A stretch of 64,000 nt of DNA from Actinospica robiniae DSM 44927 (lineage in GTDB: Bacteria; Actinomycetota; Actinomycetes; Streptomycetales; Catenulisporaceae), in contig NZ_KI632511.1 of the NCBI RefSeq assembly GCF_000504285.1, positions 7,236,154 through 7,300,153 of the forward strand. Reading direction: 5' to 3'. Position 1 is the stretch's first letter. The number at the start of each line of letters is the position of its first letter. Below the pieces are notes generated by a model. It ran no database searches. It saw nothing but the letters and a program-made list of their open reading frames with translations, and was not told where the DNA came from. Made by a program: the position numbers and the translations under genes. Shown here piece by piece: positions 1 to 8,024 of this stretch.

Positions 1-1
1 A

Positions 2-48
2 TCGGCTGTGTCCGCTCAGTATCACTCATTCTGAGTGGGCATAGCCGA
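2..48. terminator. Nested inverted repeat at window edge
   Basis: CACTCA (23-28) pairs with TGAGTG (32-37) across a 3-nt loop, and the flanking TCGGCT (2-7) pairs with AGCCGA (43-48), giving one two-level hairpin. It lies upstream of the DUF4259 gene and probably ends transcription from a gene outside the window. No T-run follows, so this is only a structural call. Confidence 0.35.
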
Positions 49-146
49 CATCAGCGCGTTCACGTAGCGGTACGGCGCAATCCCGTTTACCTTGCGTTAA
101 GAGGGCCATTCGATGGGGAGGGATGGAACCGGGAGGTTGCGACAGG

Positions 147-557
147 ATGGGTACCTGGCAGATCGGGCCGTTCGACAACGACATCGCGATGGACTTCTTC
201 GACGAGATCGAAGAGACGCCGGACGAGCAGGTCTCGGCCAAGCTCAGTTCGGTGCTCACGGCCGTGACCGAGCGACCCGGCCGGGTCGAGCTGGACGAGG
301 GCCACTTGGCCGTGGCCGCGGCCGGGCTGGTGGCCGCCGGACGCTCGCGCAGCGCCGCCACCGGGAACCCGTCCGTGGACGAGTGGCTCGCCGTTCACCG
401 CCCGGTCACCGACACCGACTGCGCCAGGCTGGCCCTGGCCGCGCTCGACCGCGTCAGCGGGCCGGACAGCGAGTGGATGGACCTGTGGGCCACCACCGAC
501 AACCGTGACGCCGTACGCAAGCGTCTTGACGGTCTGCGCATGGTCTTGGCAGGCTGA
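147..557 (+). CDS. DUF4259 domain protein
   Basis: This 136-residue protein begins MGTWQIGPFDNDIAMDFFDE, the hallmark opening of DUF4259 proteins (G-x-W-G/Q-x-GPFDND followed by an acidic helix). The family has no established biochemical role. A frame-compatible ATG lies 24 nt upstream, but GGGAGG at 132-137 is well spaced for the ATG at 147, and the family motif starts exactly there. The rest is alpha-helical and soluble, with no signal peptide or membrane segment. It is a single gene with no evident operon partner; trpD is convergent with it. Family membership is clear from the N-terminal motif; function is unknown. Confidence 0.8.
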   Translation: MGTWQIGPFDNDIAMDFFDEIEETPDEQVSAKLSSVLTAVTERPGRVELDEGHLAVAAAGLVAAGRSRSAATGNPSVDEWLAVHRPVTDTDCARLALAALDRVSGPDSEWMDLWATTDNRDAVRKRLDGLRMVLAG

Positions 558-686
558 GCCGGCGGCCGTGCCGTCGCGGCGAAACGCCGGACGGCCGGGC
601 TCGAGCGGCCCGATCATCACCTCGTCACACCTTTTCGCCCCCGGTTTGAACCGGGGATGAAAGGGTATCTTCTGGACTTTTCGGCC

Positions 687-1751
687 TCAGGCGGCCCGGG
701 TGGCCGCGGACCACCGGTCGAGCACCGCCGCCGAAGCGCCGGAGTCGAGCGCGGCCGCCGCCCGTTCCACGCCCGCGGCCAGCCGCTCCGTCAGCGGCGC
801 GAGGCCGCCGGCCGGAACCTCCAGCGCGTCCAGCGCGGCGAGCGTCGCGCCCGCGTTGAGCAGCACCGCGTCCCGGACCGGCCCGGTCTCGCCGGCCAGC
901 AGCTTGCGTGCCACGCCCGCGTTGTATGCCGCGTCCGCGCCGCGCAGCGCCTCCACCGGCGCCAGCTCGATCCCCACCGAGCGGGGGTCGAAGATCTCCT
1001 CGACCACGGTGCCCGCGTGCGCGGTCCACACCGTCGAGCTGCTCGTCACGGTCAGCTCGTCCAGCCCGTCCTGGCCCCGGAAGACCAGCGCGCTGTTGCC
1101 CCGGCGGGCCAGCACGCCGGCCAGCATCGCCGCCATCCGCTGGTCCGCCACGCCGACCGCCTGCGCTCTGACCTGGGCAGGATTCGTCAGGGGGCCGAGG
1201 AAGTTGAAGGTGGTCGGCACGCCGATCTCCTTGCGGGCCGTGCCGGCGTGCCGCAGGGCCGGGTGGAAGGTCTGCGCGAAGCAGAAGGTGATCCCGGCCT
1301 TCTCGGCCACCTCGGCCACCTGCTGCGGCGTCAGATCCAGCCGCACGCCGAGCTCCTCGAGCACGTCGGCAGCACCCGAGGCGGAGGAGGCCGCCCGGTT
1401 GCCGTGCTTGACCACCCGCGCCCCGGCGCCCGCGGCCACGATCGCGGACATGGTGGAGATGTTGACGGTCTTCGCCCCGTCCCCGCCCGTGCCCACCACG
1501 TCCACCGTCGGCCCGGGCACCTCGATCAGGTTCGCCAGCCGGTACATCGCGGCGACCATGCCCTCGAGTTCCTCGAGCGACTCGCCCTTGGCTCGCAGCG
1601 CCACCGAGAACGCAGCCACCTGCGCGGACGTGGCCAGCCCTGACATGATCTCGTTCATGGCCCAGGCCGCGGCGTCGGCCGGCAGATCCTCGCGGCGCAC
1701 CAGTGCGCCGAGGACCGTGGGCCAGGAGTGAGTGCCCTCCACTGCCGTCAT
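687..1751 (-). CDS. trpD: Anthranilate phosphoribosyltransferase
   Basis: TrpD transfers the phosphoribosyl group of PRPP to anthranilate, the second step of tryptophan synthesis in the cytoplasm. The 354 residues match the usual length. An N-terminal helical domain ([17 protein letters not shown]) is followed by the PRPP-binding loop [18 protein letters not shown], then [21 protein letters not shown] and [11 protein letters not shown], all diagnostic. The start has GGAGGG about 9 nt upstream. It sits head-to-tail with a receiver-like gene and next to ctaE-qcrCAB; the trpD/ctaE/qcr neighbourhood is conserved in mycobacteria and Streptomyces. The anthranilate synthase of this window is about 35 kb away, so trp genes are scattered here. 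Confidence 0.97.
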   Translation of the reverse strand: MTAVEGTHSWPTVLGALVRREDLPADAAAWAMNEIMSGLATSAQVAAFSVALRAKGESLEELEGMVAAMYRLANLIEVPGPTVDVVGTGGDGAKTVNISTMSAIVAAGAGARVVKHGNRAASSASGAADVLEELGVRLDLTPQQVAEVAEKAGITFCFAQTFHPALRHAGTARKEIGVPTTFNFLGPLTNPAQVRAQAVGVADQRMAAMLAGVLARRGNSALVFRGQDGLDELTVTSSSTVWTAHAGTVVEEIFDPRSVGIELAPVEALRGADAAYNAGVARKLLAGETGPVRDAVLLNAGATLAALDALEVPAGGLAPLTERLAAGVERAAAALDSGASAAVLDRWSAATRAA

Positions 1752-1902
1752 CGTTCCTGGCCCTCCTTCCGAAGCTCGGGTGCGCCGGGGTACGTCTCCC
1801 GGTCCGGCCCCAGCCTACGCGGAAAGCCTCGTTCTGAGCAGCGTCGGTCCGACGGCCGGGACGGGTCCGTCCCGCGGCCGGCCGCCGTCCGATCGCCGCT
1901 GC

Positions 1903-2385
1903 TCAGCCCACCCGGGACCGCAGCAGCCCGACCGCCACCTCGGCCAGCCGGACCGGGTCGATCGGGTGCGAGACCACCGCGTCCGCCCGCGCCCAGGTGG
2001 CCAGCCAGCCGTCCTGCGCCCGCCCGGTGAGCACCAGCAGCGGCGGGCACTGGTAGATCTCGTCCTTCAACTGCCGGGCCAGGCCCATCCCGCCGACCGG
2101 CACCGCCTCGCCGTCCAGGATCACCAGGTCCGCCCGCACCCCCTTGACCGCCGCGTCCATCCGCTCGATCAGGGCCGGAGAGGTGGCGAACTCCTCGAGC
2201 GCGAGCGCCGGCAGATCCGGGTCGGGCCGGGTGCCCAGAGCCAGCCGCAGGCTCTCGCGCACCTGCGCGTCGTCGCTGTAGAGCAGGACCTTCAAGGACT
2301 TGGCCGGAGCCGGCGGCGACGCCCCGTCGGCCGTGGACCCGAAGGCCCCGGGCCCGGACTTGTCGGCCAAGGCTGCTGCGGACAT
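1903..2385 (-). CDS. Receiver-like (CheY-fold) protein without output domain
   Basis: This 160-residue protein has a short disordered Ala/Gly/Pro N-terminus, then a CheY-like core: KVLLYSDDAQVRESLRLALG, an aspartate-bearing strand DLVILDGEAVPVGGMGLARQL, and PPLLVLTGRAQDGWL. The phosphoacceptor candidate is the Asp of VILDGE, and the T of VLTGR fits the conserved switch residue. No DNA-binding or other output domain follows. The ATG at 2385 has GGAGG 7-12 nt upstream; longer in-frame starts exist but lack this. It is divergent from ctaE and upstream of trpD on the same strand. No sensor kinase lies nearby. Whether it is phosphorylated is not known. Confidence 0.75.
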   Translation of the reverse strand: MSAAALADKSGPGAFGSTADGASPPAPAKSLKVLLYSDDAQVRESLRLALGTRPDPDLPALALEEFATSPALIERMDAAVKGVRADLVILDGEAVPVGGMGLARQLKDEIYQCPPLLVLTGRAQDGWLATWARADAVVSHPIDPVRLAEVAVGLLRSRVG

Positions 2386-2728
2386 GAACACGCCTCCACT
2401 TCGAGGACTGCGGATGCCGCGGTACTTCGGCACCCGGTAGATCGCGCGCAGTACACGCACCGGCCGGCGACGGCGGGTGAGCGTGCGACCCAGCGTAGGA
2501 CGCGGTCCCGACGGAAACCAGCCCTAACGATCTGATAACGCGGCAGGAGCCGGGCGGACACGTTCGCCGCCTGCGGGCTGACAGGCGCTCAACCGCCGAC
2601 GTCACGGTGACTTCTTCCCCGTTTGGTCTAATCACGTCCGGTTTCCGCGCCGCCATTCGATGGATCGTCAGCGACACCCGGCCCAAAGGGGTACCCCGGC
2701 GATAGGGCGATCGCGGCGAGAGGCAATA

Positions 2729-3385
2729 ATGGCCGCCGTGGCGACAGCAACTGCAACCCAAGCCGCACCCGCGCACCGGGTGCCCAATAGGCCCAACCTG
2801 GTCAGCGTCGGAACGATCATCTGGCTGGCCTCCGAGCTGATGTTCTTCGCGGCCTTGTTCGCGATCTACTTCACTCTGCGCTCGGTCTCGGGCAACGCGT
2901 TCTTCAAGGAGAACGCGGCGCACCTGAACGTGCCGCTCTCGTTGACCAACACGATCATTCTCGTGCTGTCCTCGGTCCCGTGCCAGCTCGGTGTGTTCGC
3001 GGCGGAGCGCCACCAGGTCAAGCGCACCGGCTCGCTCTGGAAGTTCTGGGGCAAGGGCTACGGCATGCGCGAGTGGTACATGTGGGCCTTCGTCCTCGGC
3101 GCCATCTTCATCTCGCTGCAGGTCTACGAGTACTCCTCGCTCGTGCGCGACGGCCACTCCATCTCCGAGAATCAGTGGACCAGTGCCTTCTACCTGGCCA
3201 CCGGGTTCCACGGTCTGCACGTGACGGGCGGACTCTTCGCCTTCCTGATGGTCCTCATGCGTACCTACAAGGCCAAGCGCTTCACGCATGACCAGGAAGT
3301 CTCCGCGATCGTCGTGTCGTACTACTGGCACTTCGTGGACGTCGTGTGGATCGGCCTGTTCTGCGTTATCTACATTCTCCAGTAA
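2729..3385 (+). CDS. ctaE: Cytochrome c oxidase subunit III
   Basis: Subunit III of the aa3-type terminal oxidase, an integral membrane protein of five predicted helices and 218 residues (usual about 200). Diagnostic stretches are [25 protein letters not shown] near the N-terminus, [15 protein letters not shown] and [16 protein letters not shown] at the C-terminus. The ATG at 2729 follows GCGAGAGG; an earlier in-frame ATG at 2660 would add an atypical basic extension. It is followed after 33 nt by qcrC. The ctaE-qcrCAB order is the classic actinobacterial arrangement in which bc1 and aa3 form a supercomplex, with diheme QcrC replacing soluble cytochrome c. Confidence 0.97.
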   Translation: MAAVATATATQAAPAHRVPNRPNLVSVGTIIWLASELMFFAALFAIYFTLRSVSGNAFFKENAAHLNVPLSLTNTIILVLSSVPCQLGVFAAERHQVKRTGSLWKFWGKGYGMREWYMWAFVLGAIFISLQVYEYSSLVRDGHSISENQWTSAFYLATGFHGLHVTGGLFAFLMVLMRTYKAKRFTHDQEVSAIVVSYYWHFVDVVWIGLFCVIYILQ

Positions 3386-3418
3386 TTCGGACGAGAAGCT
3401 CCATTAGGGACACTAGTC

Positions 3419-4261
3419 GTGAAATCGCTCTCTACACGGCGACGCCACCCGCTGGCAGCGTTCGTCGTCCTGGTGCTCGCGCTGGCTTTCGCGGGCACCC
3501 TGTTCGCCGCGTTCGTCTCGCCCGCATCGGCGAACGCGGATAGCGGAAGCACCAGCGCGCAGGCCCTCGCCGACGGCAAGGCGCTGTACCTCACCTCCTG
3601 CTCCAGCTGCCACGGACAGAACGGCGAGGGCTCCAGCTACGGCCCCAGCCTCGTCGGCTCCGGCTCCGCCGCCGTCGACTTCCAGGTCTCCACCGGACGC
3701 ATGCCCGCCCAGCAGCCGGGCGCGCAGATCCAGAAGAAGGCCGTGCTCTACACGCAGGCGCAGATCGACGAGATGGCGGCCTACATCCAGTCGCTCGGCG
3801 GCGGCCCGCAGGTGCCCACCCAGAGCATGTACGCGGTCAACGACTCGATGGTGCAGCTCGGCGGCGTGCTCTTCCGCACCAACTGCTCGCAGTGCCACAA
3901 CTTCGCCGGCGAGGGCGGTGCGCTCACGGACGGCAAGTTCGCCCCGGCGCTCACCCAGACCAACCCCAAGGCGATCTTCGAGGCCATGCTCACCGGCCCG
4001 CAGAACATGCCCGTCTTCCCGGACACCGTCATCCCGGCGGCCCAGAAGCAGGCGATCATCAGCTACATCGTCTCCACCCGCGACGAGCCCAACTACGGCG
4101 GCGCCGGCCTCGGCCGCCTCGGCCCGACCTCCGAGGGACTGTTCATCTGGACCTTCGGTCTGATCGCGCTGCTGCTGATCGCGGTCTGGATCGCGGCCCA
4201 CACCACGAAGGCCTCGGCTGAGCGCATCGCCCAGGCCGCCGCCAAGAAGGGGGGCAAATAG
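3419..4261 (+). CDS. qcrC: Diheme cytochrome c subunit of the bc1 complex
   Basis: QcrC carries electrons from the Rieske centre to the aa3 oxidase. It has a GTG start and 280 residues: an N-terminal membrane/signal segment (AAFVVLVLALAFAGTLFAAF), two class I haem c motifs CSSCH (about residue 60) and CSQCH (about residue 160), and a C-terminal anchor (LFIWTFGLIALLLIAVWIA) with a basic tail. Two CxxCH motifs in one chain are the hallmark of actinobacterial QcrC. It lies between ctaE and qcrA with only 3 nt before qcrA, so the genes are very likely co-transcribed and translationally coupled. Confidence 0.97.
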   Translation: MKSLSTRRRHPLAAFVVLVLALAFAGTLFAAFVSPASANADSGSTSAQALADGKALYLTSCSSCHGQNGEGSSYGPSLVGSGSAAVDFQVSTGRMPAQQPGAQIQKKAVLYTQAQIDEMAAYIQSLGGGPQVPTQSMYAVNDSMVQLGGVLFRTNCSQCHNFAGEGGALTDGKFAPALTQTNPKAIFEAMLTGPQNMPVFPDTVIPAAQKQAIISYIVSTRDEPNYGGAGLGRLGPTSEGLFIWTFGLIALLLIAVWIAAHTTKASAERIAQAAAKKGGK

Positions 4262-4264
4262 ACC

Positions 4265-5356
4265 ATGAGCGGTGATATGACCGAGCACGACGAGCACGGC
4301 CACGGCGCGCTTGCCGTGGACGAGCACGGCCACGGCCACGTGGCCCCGTCCGGCGACCCGTTCGCCGACCCGGGCCTGCCCGAGCACCGGCCCCGGCTGA
4401 CCGACATCGACGAGAAGGCCGCCAAGCGCTCCGAGCGCATCGTGGCGAGCCTGTTCATGCTGTCCGCGATCGCCACGATCGGGTTCATGGTCTGCTACAC
4501 GCAGGTCCCGAACAACCGTCAGACGCTGGTGAACTTCTGGCCCCTCGGCGCGGTCTCCGCGTCGAACTTCGCCCTCGGCGTATGCCTGGGCGTGGCGCTG
4601 TTCGCCCTCGGCGCGGGCGCCATCTACTGGGCCCGCACCCTGATGACGGACGTCGAACTCCCGCAGGAGCGGCACGAGTACGAGTCCAGCAACGAGGACA
4701 AGGCCGCGGCGATCGTCGAGTTCCAGCAGGGAGTCGAGGACTCCGACTGGAAGAAGCGGCCGCTGATCCGGCGCACCCTGATCGGCGCGATGGCGGTGCT
4801 GCCGCTGCCGGCCCTGTGGATCCTGCGCGACCTCGGCCCGCTGCCCGGCACCACCCAGCGCCAGACGGCCTGGGCGCCCGGCATGCTGATCATCAACGAC
4901 AACACGGTCTCGCTGGACGGCACCAAGGGCCAGGGCATCAAGCCCGCCGACATCACCATCGGCACCCTGGTCAACGCCCGCCCGGCCGCCGCGCTGTCGG
5001 CCGGCGAAGAACTCAACAACGTACTCTCGATGTCCTCGATCCTGCTGGTGCGGATGAACGAGGCGGACATCAAGTCGCAGCAGGAGATCGACTGGGGATA
5101 CCACGGCATCGTGGCGTTCTCGAAGATCTGCACGCACGTCGGATGCCCGGTGGCCCTCTACGAGCAGCAGACGCACCACATGCTCTGCCCGTGCCACCAG
5201 TCCACCTTCGACCTCTCGGAGGACGGCAAGGTCATCTTCGGCCCGGCGGCGCGCTCGCTGCCCCAGCTTCCGATCACTGTCAACGCCGACGGCTACCTGG
5301 TCGCCAAGAGCGGCTTCGACCAGCCGGTCGGTCCGAGCTTCTGGGAACGCGGATGA
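4265..5356 (+). CDS. qcrA: Rieske iron-sulfur subunit of the bc1 complex
   Basis: QcrA holds the Rieske [2Fe-2S] cluster of menaquinol:cytochrome c reductase. The 363 residues include a His/Glu-rich N-terminal tail (EHDEHGHG repeats), three membrane segments typical of actinobacterial QcrA, and a C-terminal Rieske domain with cluster motifs CTHVGC and CPCHQSTFD. The family in actinobacteria is unusually long with extra helices, as seen here. The stop overlaps the qcrB start (ATGA at 5353-5356). The His-rich tail may bind metal, but that is speculation. Confidence 0.97.
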   Translation: MSGDMTEHDEHGHGALAVDEHGHGHVAPSGDPFADPGLPEHRPRLTDIDEKAAKRSERIVASLFMLSAIATIGFMVCYTQVPNNRQTLVNFWPLGAVSASNFALGVCLGVALFALGAGAIYWARTLMTDVELPQERHEYESSNEDKAAAIVEFQQGVEDSDWKKRPLIRRTLIGAMAVLPLPALWILRDLGPLPGTTQRQTAWAPGMLIINDNTVSLDGTKGQGIKPADITIGTLVNARPAAALSAGEELNNVLSMSSILLVRMNEADIKSQQEIDWGYHGIVAFSKICTHVGCPVALYEQQTHHMLCPCHQSTFDLSEDGKVIFGPAARSLPQLPITVNADGYLVAKSGFDQPVGPSFWERG

Positions 5357-6978
5357 GCACTTCCACTGCGGGCGAGGAGATCGTCCCCACGACGCTGGGC
5401 GGGAAGGCCGCGGACTACCTCGACCAGCGGCTCGGCATCGCCGGCGCGGCCAAGAAGAACCTGCGCAAGATCTTCCCCGACCACTGGTCGTTCATGTTGG
5501 GCGAGGTCTGCCTCTACAGCTTCATCATTCTGCTGCTGTCGGGCATCTTCCTGACCCTTTTCTTCACGCCGTCGATGGGCGACGTGACGTACAACGGCTC
5601 GTACACGCCGCTGGACGGGATCAAGATGTCCGAGGCCTACGCCTCGACGCTGAACCTGTCGTTCGACGTGCGCGGCGGCCTGCTGATGCGCCAGATCCAC
5701 CACTGGGCCGCCCTGGTCTTCGTGATGGGCATCATGGTGCACATGCTCCGGGTGTTCTTCACCGGCGCGTTCCGCAAGCCGCGTGAGCTGAACTGGCTGA
5801 TCGGCTTCACCCTGTTCGTGATGGCGCTGCTCGAGGGCTTCTGCGGCTACTCGCTGCCGGACGACCTGCTCTCCGGCACCGGCCTGCGGATCATGCAGGG
5901 CATCGTCCTGTCGATCCCGATCGTCGGCACGTACATCTCGTACTTCGTCTTCGGCGGCCTGTTCCCGGGCCACGACCTGGTGCCGCGCCTGTTCACCGTG
6001 CACATCCTGCTGGTGCCGGGCCTGATCCTGGGCCTGATCACGGCGCACCTGATCCTGGTCTTCTACCAGAAGCACACCCAGTGGGCCGGGGCCGGCAAGA
6101 CCGAGAAGAACGTGGTCGGCCTGCCGCTGATGCCGGTGTACACGGCGAAGGCGGGCGGCTTCTTCTTCGTGGTCTTCGGCTTCATCGCGCTGCTCGGCGG
6201 CCTGGTGACGATCAACCCGATCTGGGTGTACGGGCCCTACGTGCCCAACCAGATCACGGCCGGATCGCAGCCGGACTTCTATATCGGCTTCTTCGAGGGC
6301 GTCCTGCGCATGATGCCCAACGTGGAGTGGAACTTCTGGGGCCACACGATCTCGCTGAACGTGCTGCTGCCGTCGGTGATCGTGCCCGGAATCCTGTTCA
6401 CGGGCCTGGCGGTCTACCCGTTCGTCGAAGCCTGGATCACCGGAGACAAGCGCGAGCACCACATCCTGGACCGTCCGCGCAACATGCCGACGCGTACCGC
6501 GATCGGCGTGGCGGGCATCGTGTTCTACGGCATCGGCTGGATCAACGGCGGCAACGACCTGATGGCCACCAAGTTCAACCTGTCGGTGGAATCGATCACC
6601 TGGGTCTGCCGCGTGCTGATCTTCGTCGGCCCGGTCTTCGGCTTCTGGCTCACCCGCCGGATCTGCTTCGGCCTGCAGCGCCGCGACCGCGACAAGGTGC
6701 TGCACGGCTCCGAGTCCGGCATCATCACCCGGTCGCCGGAGGGCCAGTTCTCCGAGATCCACACGCCGCTGTCCCAGGGCGACCTGCACAAGCTGACGGC
6801 GCACGACGTGCACCGCCCGCTGACGCTGACCCAGGTCACCGACGCCAACGGCATCCCCGCCCCGAACGTCCGCCGCGCCAAGCTGCGGGCCAAGGCGACC
6901 CAGTGGTACTTCGGCCAGCGGGTGGAGAAGCCCAGCGCCGAGGAATACCACGAGTCGATCACCAGCGGCCACCACTGA
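5353..6978 (+). CDS. qcrB: Cytochrome b subunit of the bc1 complex
   Basis: QcrB binds the two b-type haems and the quinol sites of complex III. The 541 residues start in the ATGA overlap with qcrA. Haem-ligand helices are visible as MRQIHHWAALVFVMGIMVH and LFTVHILLVPGLILGLITAH, and the Qo region is represented by FCGYSLPDDLLSGTGLRI. The C-terminal extension of about 120 residues (HGSESGIITRSPEGQF onward) is characteristic of actinobacterial QcrB and contacts QcrA/oxidase. It is the last gene of the ctaE-qcrCAB operon and is followed by a strong hairpin terminator at 7070-7102. Confidence 0.97.
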   Translation: MSTSTAGEEIVPTTLGGKAADYLDQRLGIAGAAKKNLRKIFPDHWSFMLGEVCLYSFIILLLSGIFLTLFFTPSMGDVTYNGSYTPLDGIKMSEAYASTLNLSFDVRGGLLMRQIHHWAALVFVMGIMVHMLRVFFTGAFRKPRELNWLIGFTLFVMALLEGFCGYSLPDDLLSGTGLRIMQGIVLSIPIVGTYISYFVFGGLFPGHDLVPRLFTVHILLVPGLILGLITAHLILVFYQKHTQWAGAGKTEKNVVGLPLMPVYTAKAGGFFFVVFGFIALLGGLVTINPIWVYGPYVPNQITAGSQPDFYIGFFEGVLRMMPNVEWNFWGHTISLNVLLPSVIVPGILFTGLAVYPFVEAWITGDKREHHILDRPRNMPTRTAIGVAGIVFYGIGWINGGNDLMATKFNLSVESITWVCRVLIFVGPVFGFWLTRRICFGLQRRDRDKVLHGSESGIITRSPEGQFSEIHTPLSQGDLHKLTAHDVHRPLTLTQVTDANGIPAPNVRRAKLRAKATQWYFGQRVEKPSAEEYHESITSGHH

Positions 6979-7069
6979 GCGGCCACTGCTGAGCCACTGC
7001 TGAGCGGCCGGTTCCAGCGAGCCGGGACGGTCAGTAGCGAGAGACACGAAAAGCTGTAGCCACACAGCA

Positions 7070-7102
7070 GTTCCCCTCCGTACCGTGGGTGCGGAGGGGA
7101 AC
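7070..7102 (+). terminator. Rho-independent-type terminator after qcrB
   Basis: An 11-bp perfect stem, GTTCCCCTCCG (7070-7080) and CGGAGGGGAAC (7092-7102), encloses an 11-nt loop and is followed by GCGTTTCT. It lies 92 nt past the qcrB stop and is the natural end of the ctaE-qcrCAB transcript. Confidence 0.8.
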
Positions 7103-7385
7103 GCGTTTCTCGGGGCGAGTGGGGTTTGTGGGGTGCGTCGTGCAGAGCTTGGTCGAAGGCGCGGTTGAAGGCGCGGCGGTGGGGCTGGTGACCACGGCAC
7201 GCGACAGCTCGGGTATGCGTCGGTATGCGAGAAGTCGGCAGCCAGTAGTCAACGGCCGGGAATCACGCGCCGTCTTACCGGCCTGAATCCGTACGCGGTC
7301 TGACTGAAGCCGTTCCGGTACTGAGAACGTAGTCGGCCAGTTCTAGCGGCTCGCGCGATCTGACGGTCTGCACTGCTCGAGCTAG

Positions 7386-7411
7386 CCTGAGCCAGCTCGA
7401 GCTGGCTCAGG
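7386..7411. repeat. 26-bp perfect palindrome
   Basis: CCTGAGCCAGCTC (7386-7398) is followed without spacer by its exact reverse complement GAGCTGGCTCAGG (7399-7411). A loopless palindrome cannot form a good hairpin tip, so a dyad protein-binding site is as likely as a terminator. It stands in a 650-bp gene-free spacer, between the qcrB terminator and the RAM-domain gene. Confidence 0.7.
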
Positions 7412-7548
7412 AAGCGCAAAGCCCCTCAGCTCCGCAGCCTCGGCAAGCCCGAATCGCCGAACAAGCCACTAGGCGCAGCCAGCCTCGCCGGTACCGCCCG
7501 GTCAGCTACTTCGACACAGCTCGATCGACTCGATGCGTTCGGCTTGGT

Positions 7549-7604
7549 CCGCCGGACTCGATCCGCCGGACTCGATCCGTCCGACTCGATCCGTCCGATC
7601 CGCT
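7549..7604. repeat. 14-bp tandem repeat, about 3.5 units
   Basis: Units at 7549-7562 and 7563-7576 are identical (CCGCCGGACTCGAT), 7577-7590 is CCGTCCGACTCGAT and 7591-7604 is a degenerate end. The tract ends 25 bp before the stop codon of the minus-strand RAM-domain gene. Outside this tract, the palindrome and the terminator, I see nothing else in the 6979-7628 spacer. Confidence 0.8.
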
Positions 7605-7628
7605 AAGGCCGGCTGCTATTTATTCAAG

Positions 7629-7907
7629 CTATTCAAGCCCGAGCGAGAACGCGGCCTCGAGGTCGACGTTGCTGTAGGCACGGAAGGCGGTGTGGGTCTC
7701 GGTGCGCAGGACGCCGTGGACCTTGTTGAGTCGGCCGGGAATGAGGTCTGCGAGGTCTTCGTGCCGGGGCACCCGCGCGATGGCGATCAGGTCCCATTCC
7801 CCGGTCACCGAGTAGACCTCGCTCACACCGTCGAGCGCGGCCACCGAGGTCGCGGTCTCCGGAACGAGACCGGTCTCGGCCTTGATCATCACTATCGCGG
7901 TCACCAT
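7629..7907 (-). CDS. Standalone RAM-domain (Lrp/AsnC effector-binding) protein
   Basis: The 92 residues correspond only to the C-terminal RAM (ligand-binding) domain of Lrp/AsnC regulators: MVTAIVMIKAETGLVPETA, then VSEVYSVTGEWDLIAIARV and the closing THTAFRAYSN. The DNA-binding helix-turn-helix is absent. Such standalone RAM proteins form octameric rings that bind amino acids and may modulate full-length Lrp proteins; the true ligand cannot be read from sequence. The gene is divergent from the NYN-domain gene with 117 bp between starts. A homolog near qcr/trpD is common in Streptomyces, which supports a conserved but undefined role. Confidence 0.88.
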   Translation of the reverse strand: MVTAIVMIKAETGLVPETATSVAALDGVSEVYSVTGEWDLIAIARVPRHEDLADLIPGRLNKVHGVLRTETHTAFRAYSNVDLEAAFSLGLE

Positions 7908-8024
7908 GTGCCCAGCTTACGACGCCTGCGCGCCCCAGCGCGCGGGGGCTCTCGCCGGGCGCGTGAAAGCGTCTACCCTGGGAAATACCCGAATACCGAC
8001 GGTCGGTGGGACGAGAGGCGGATG

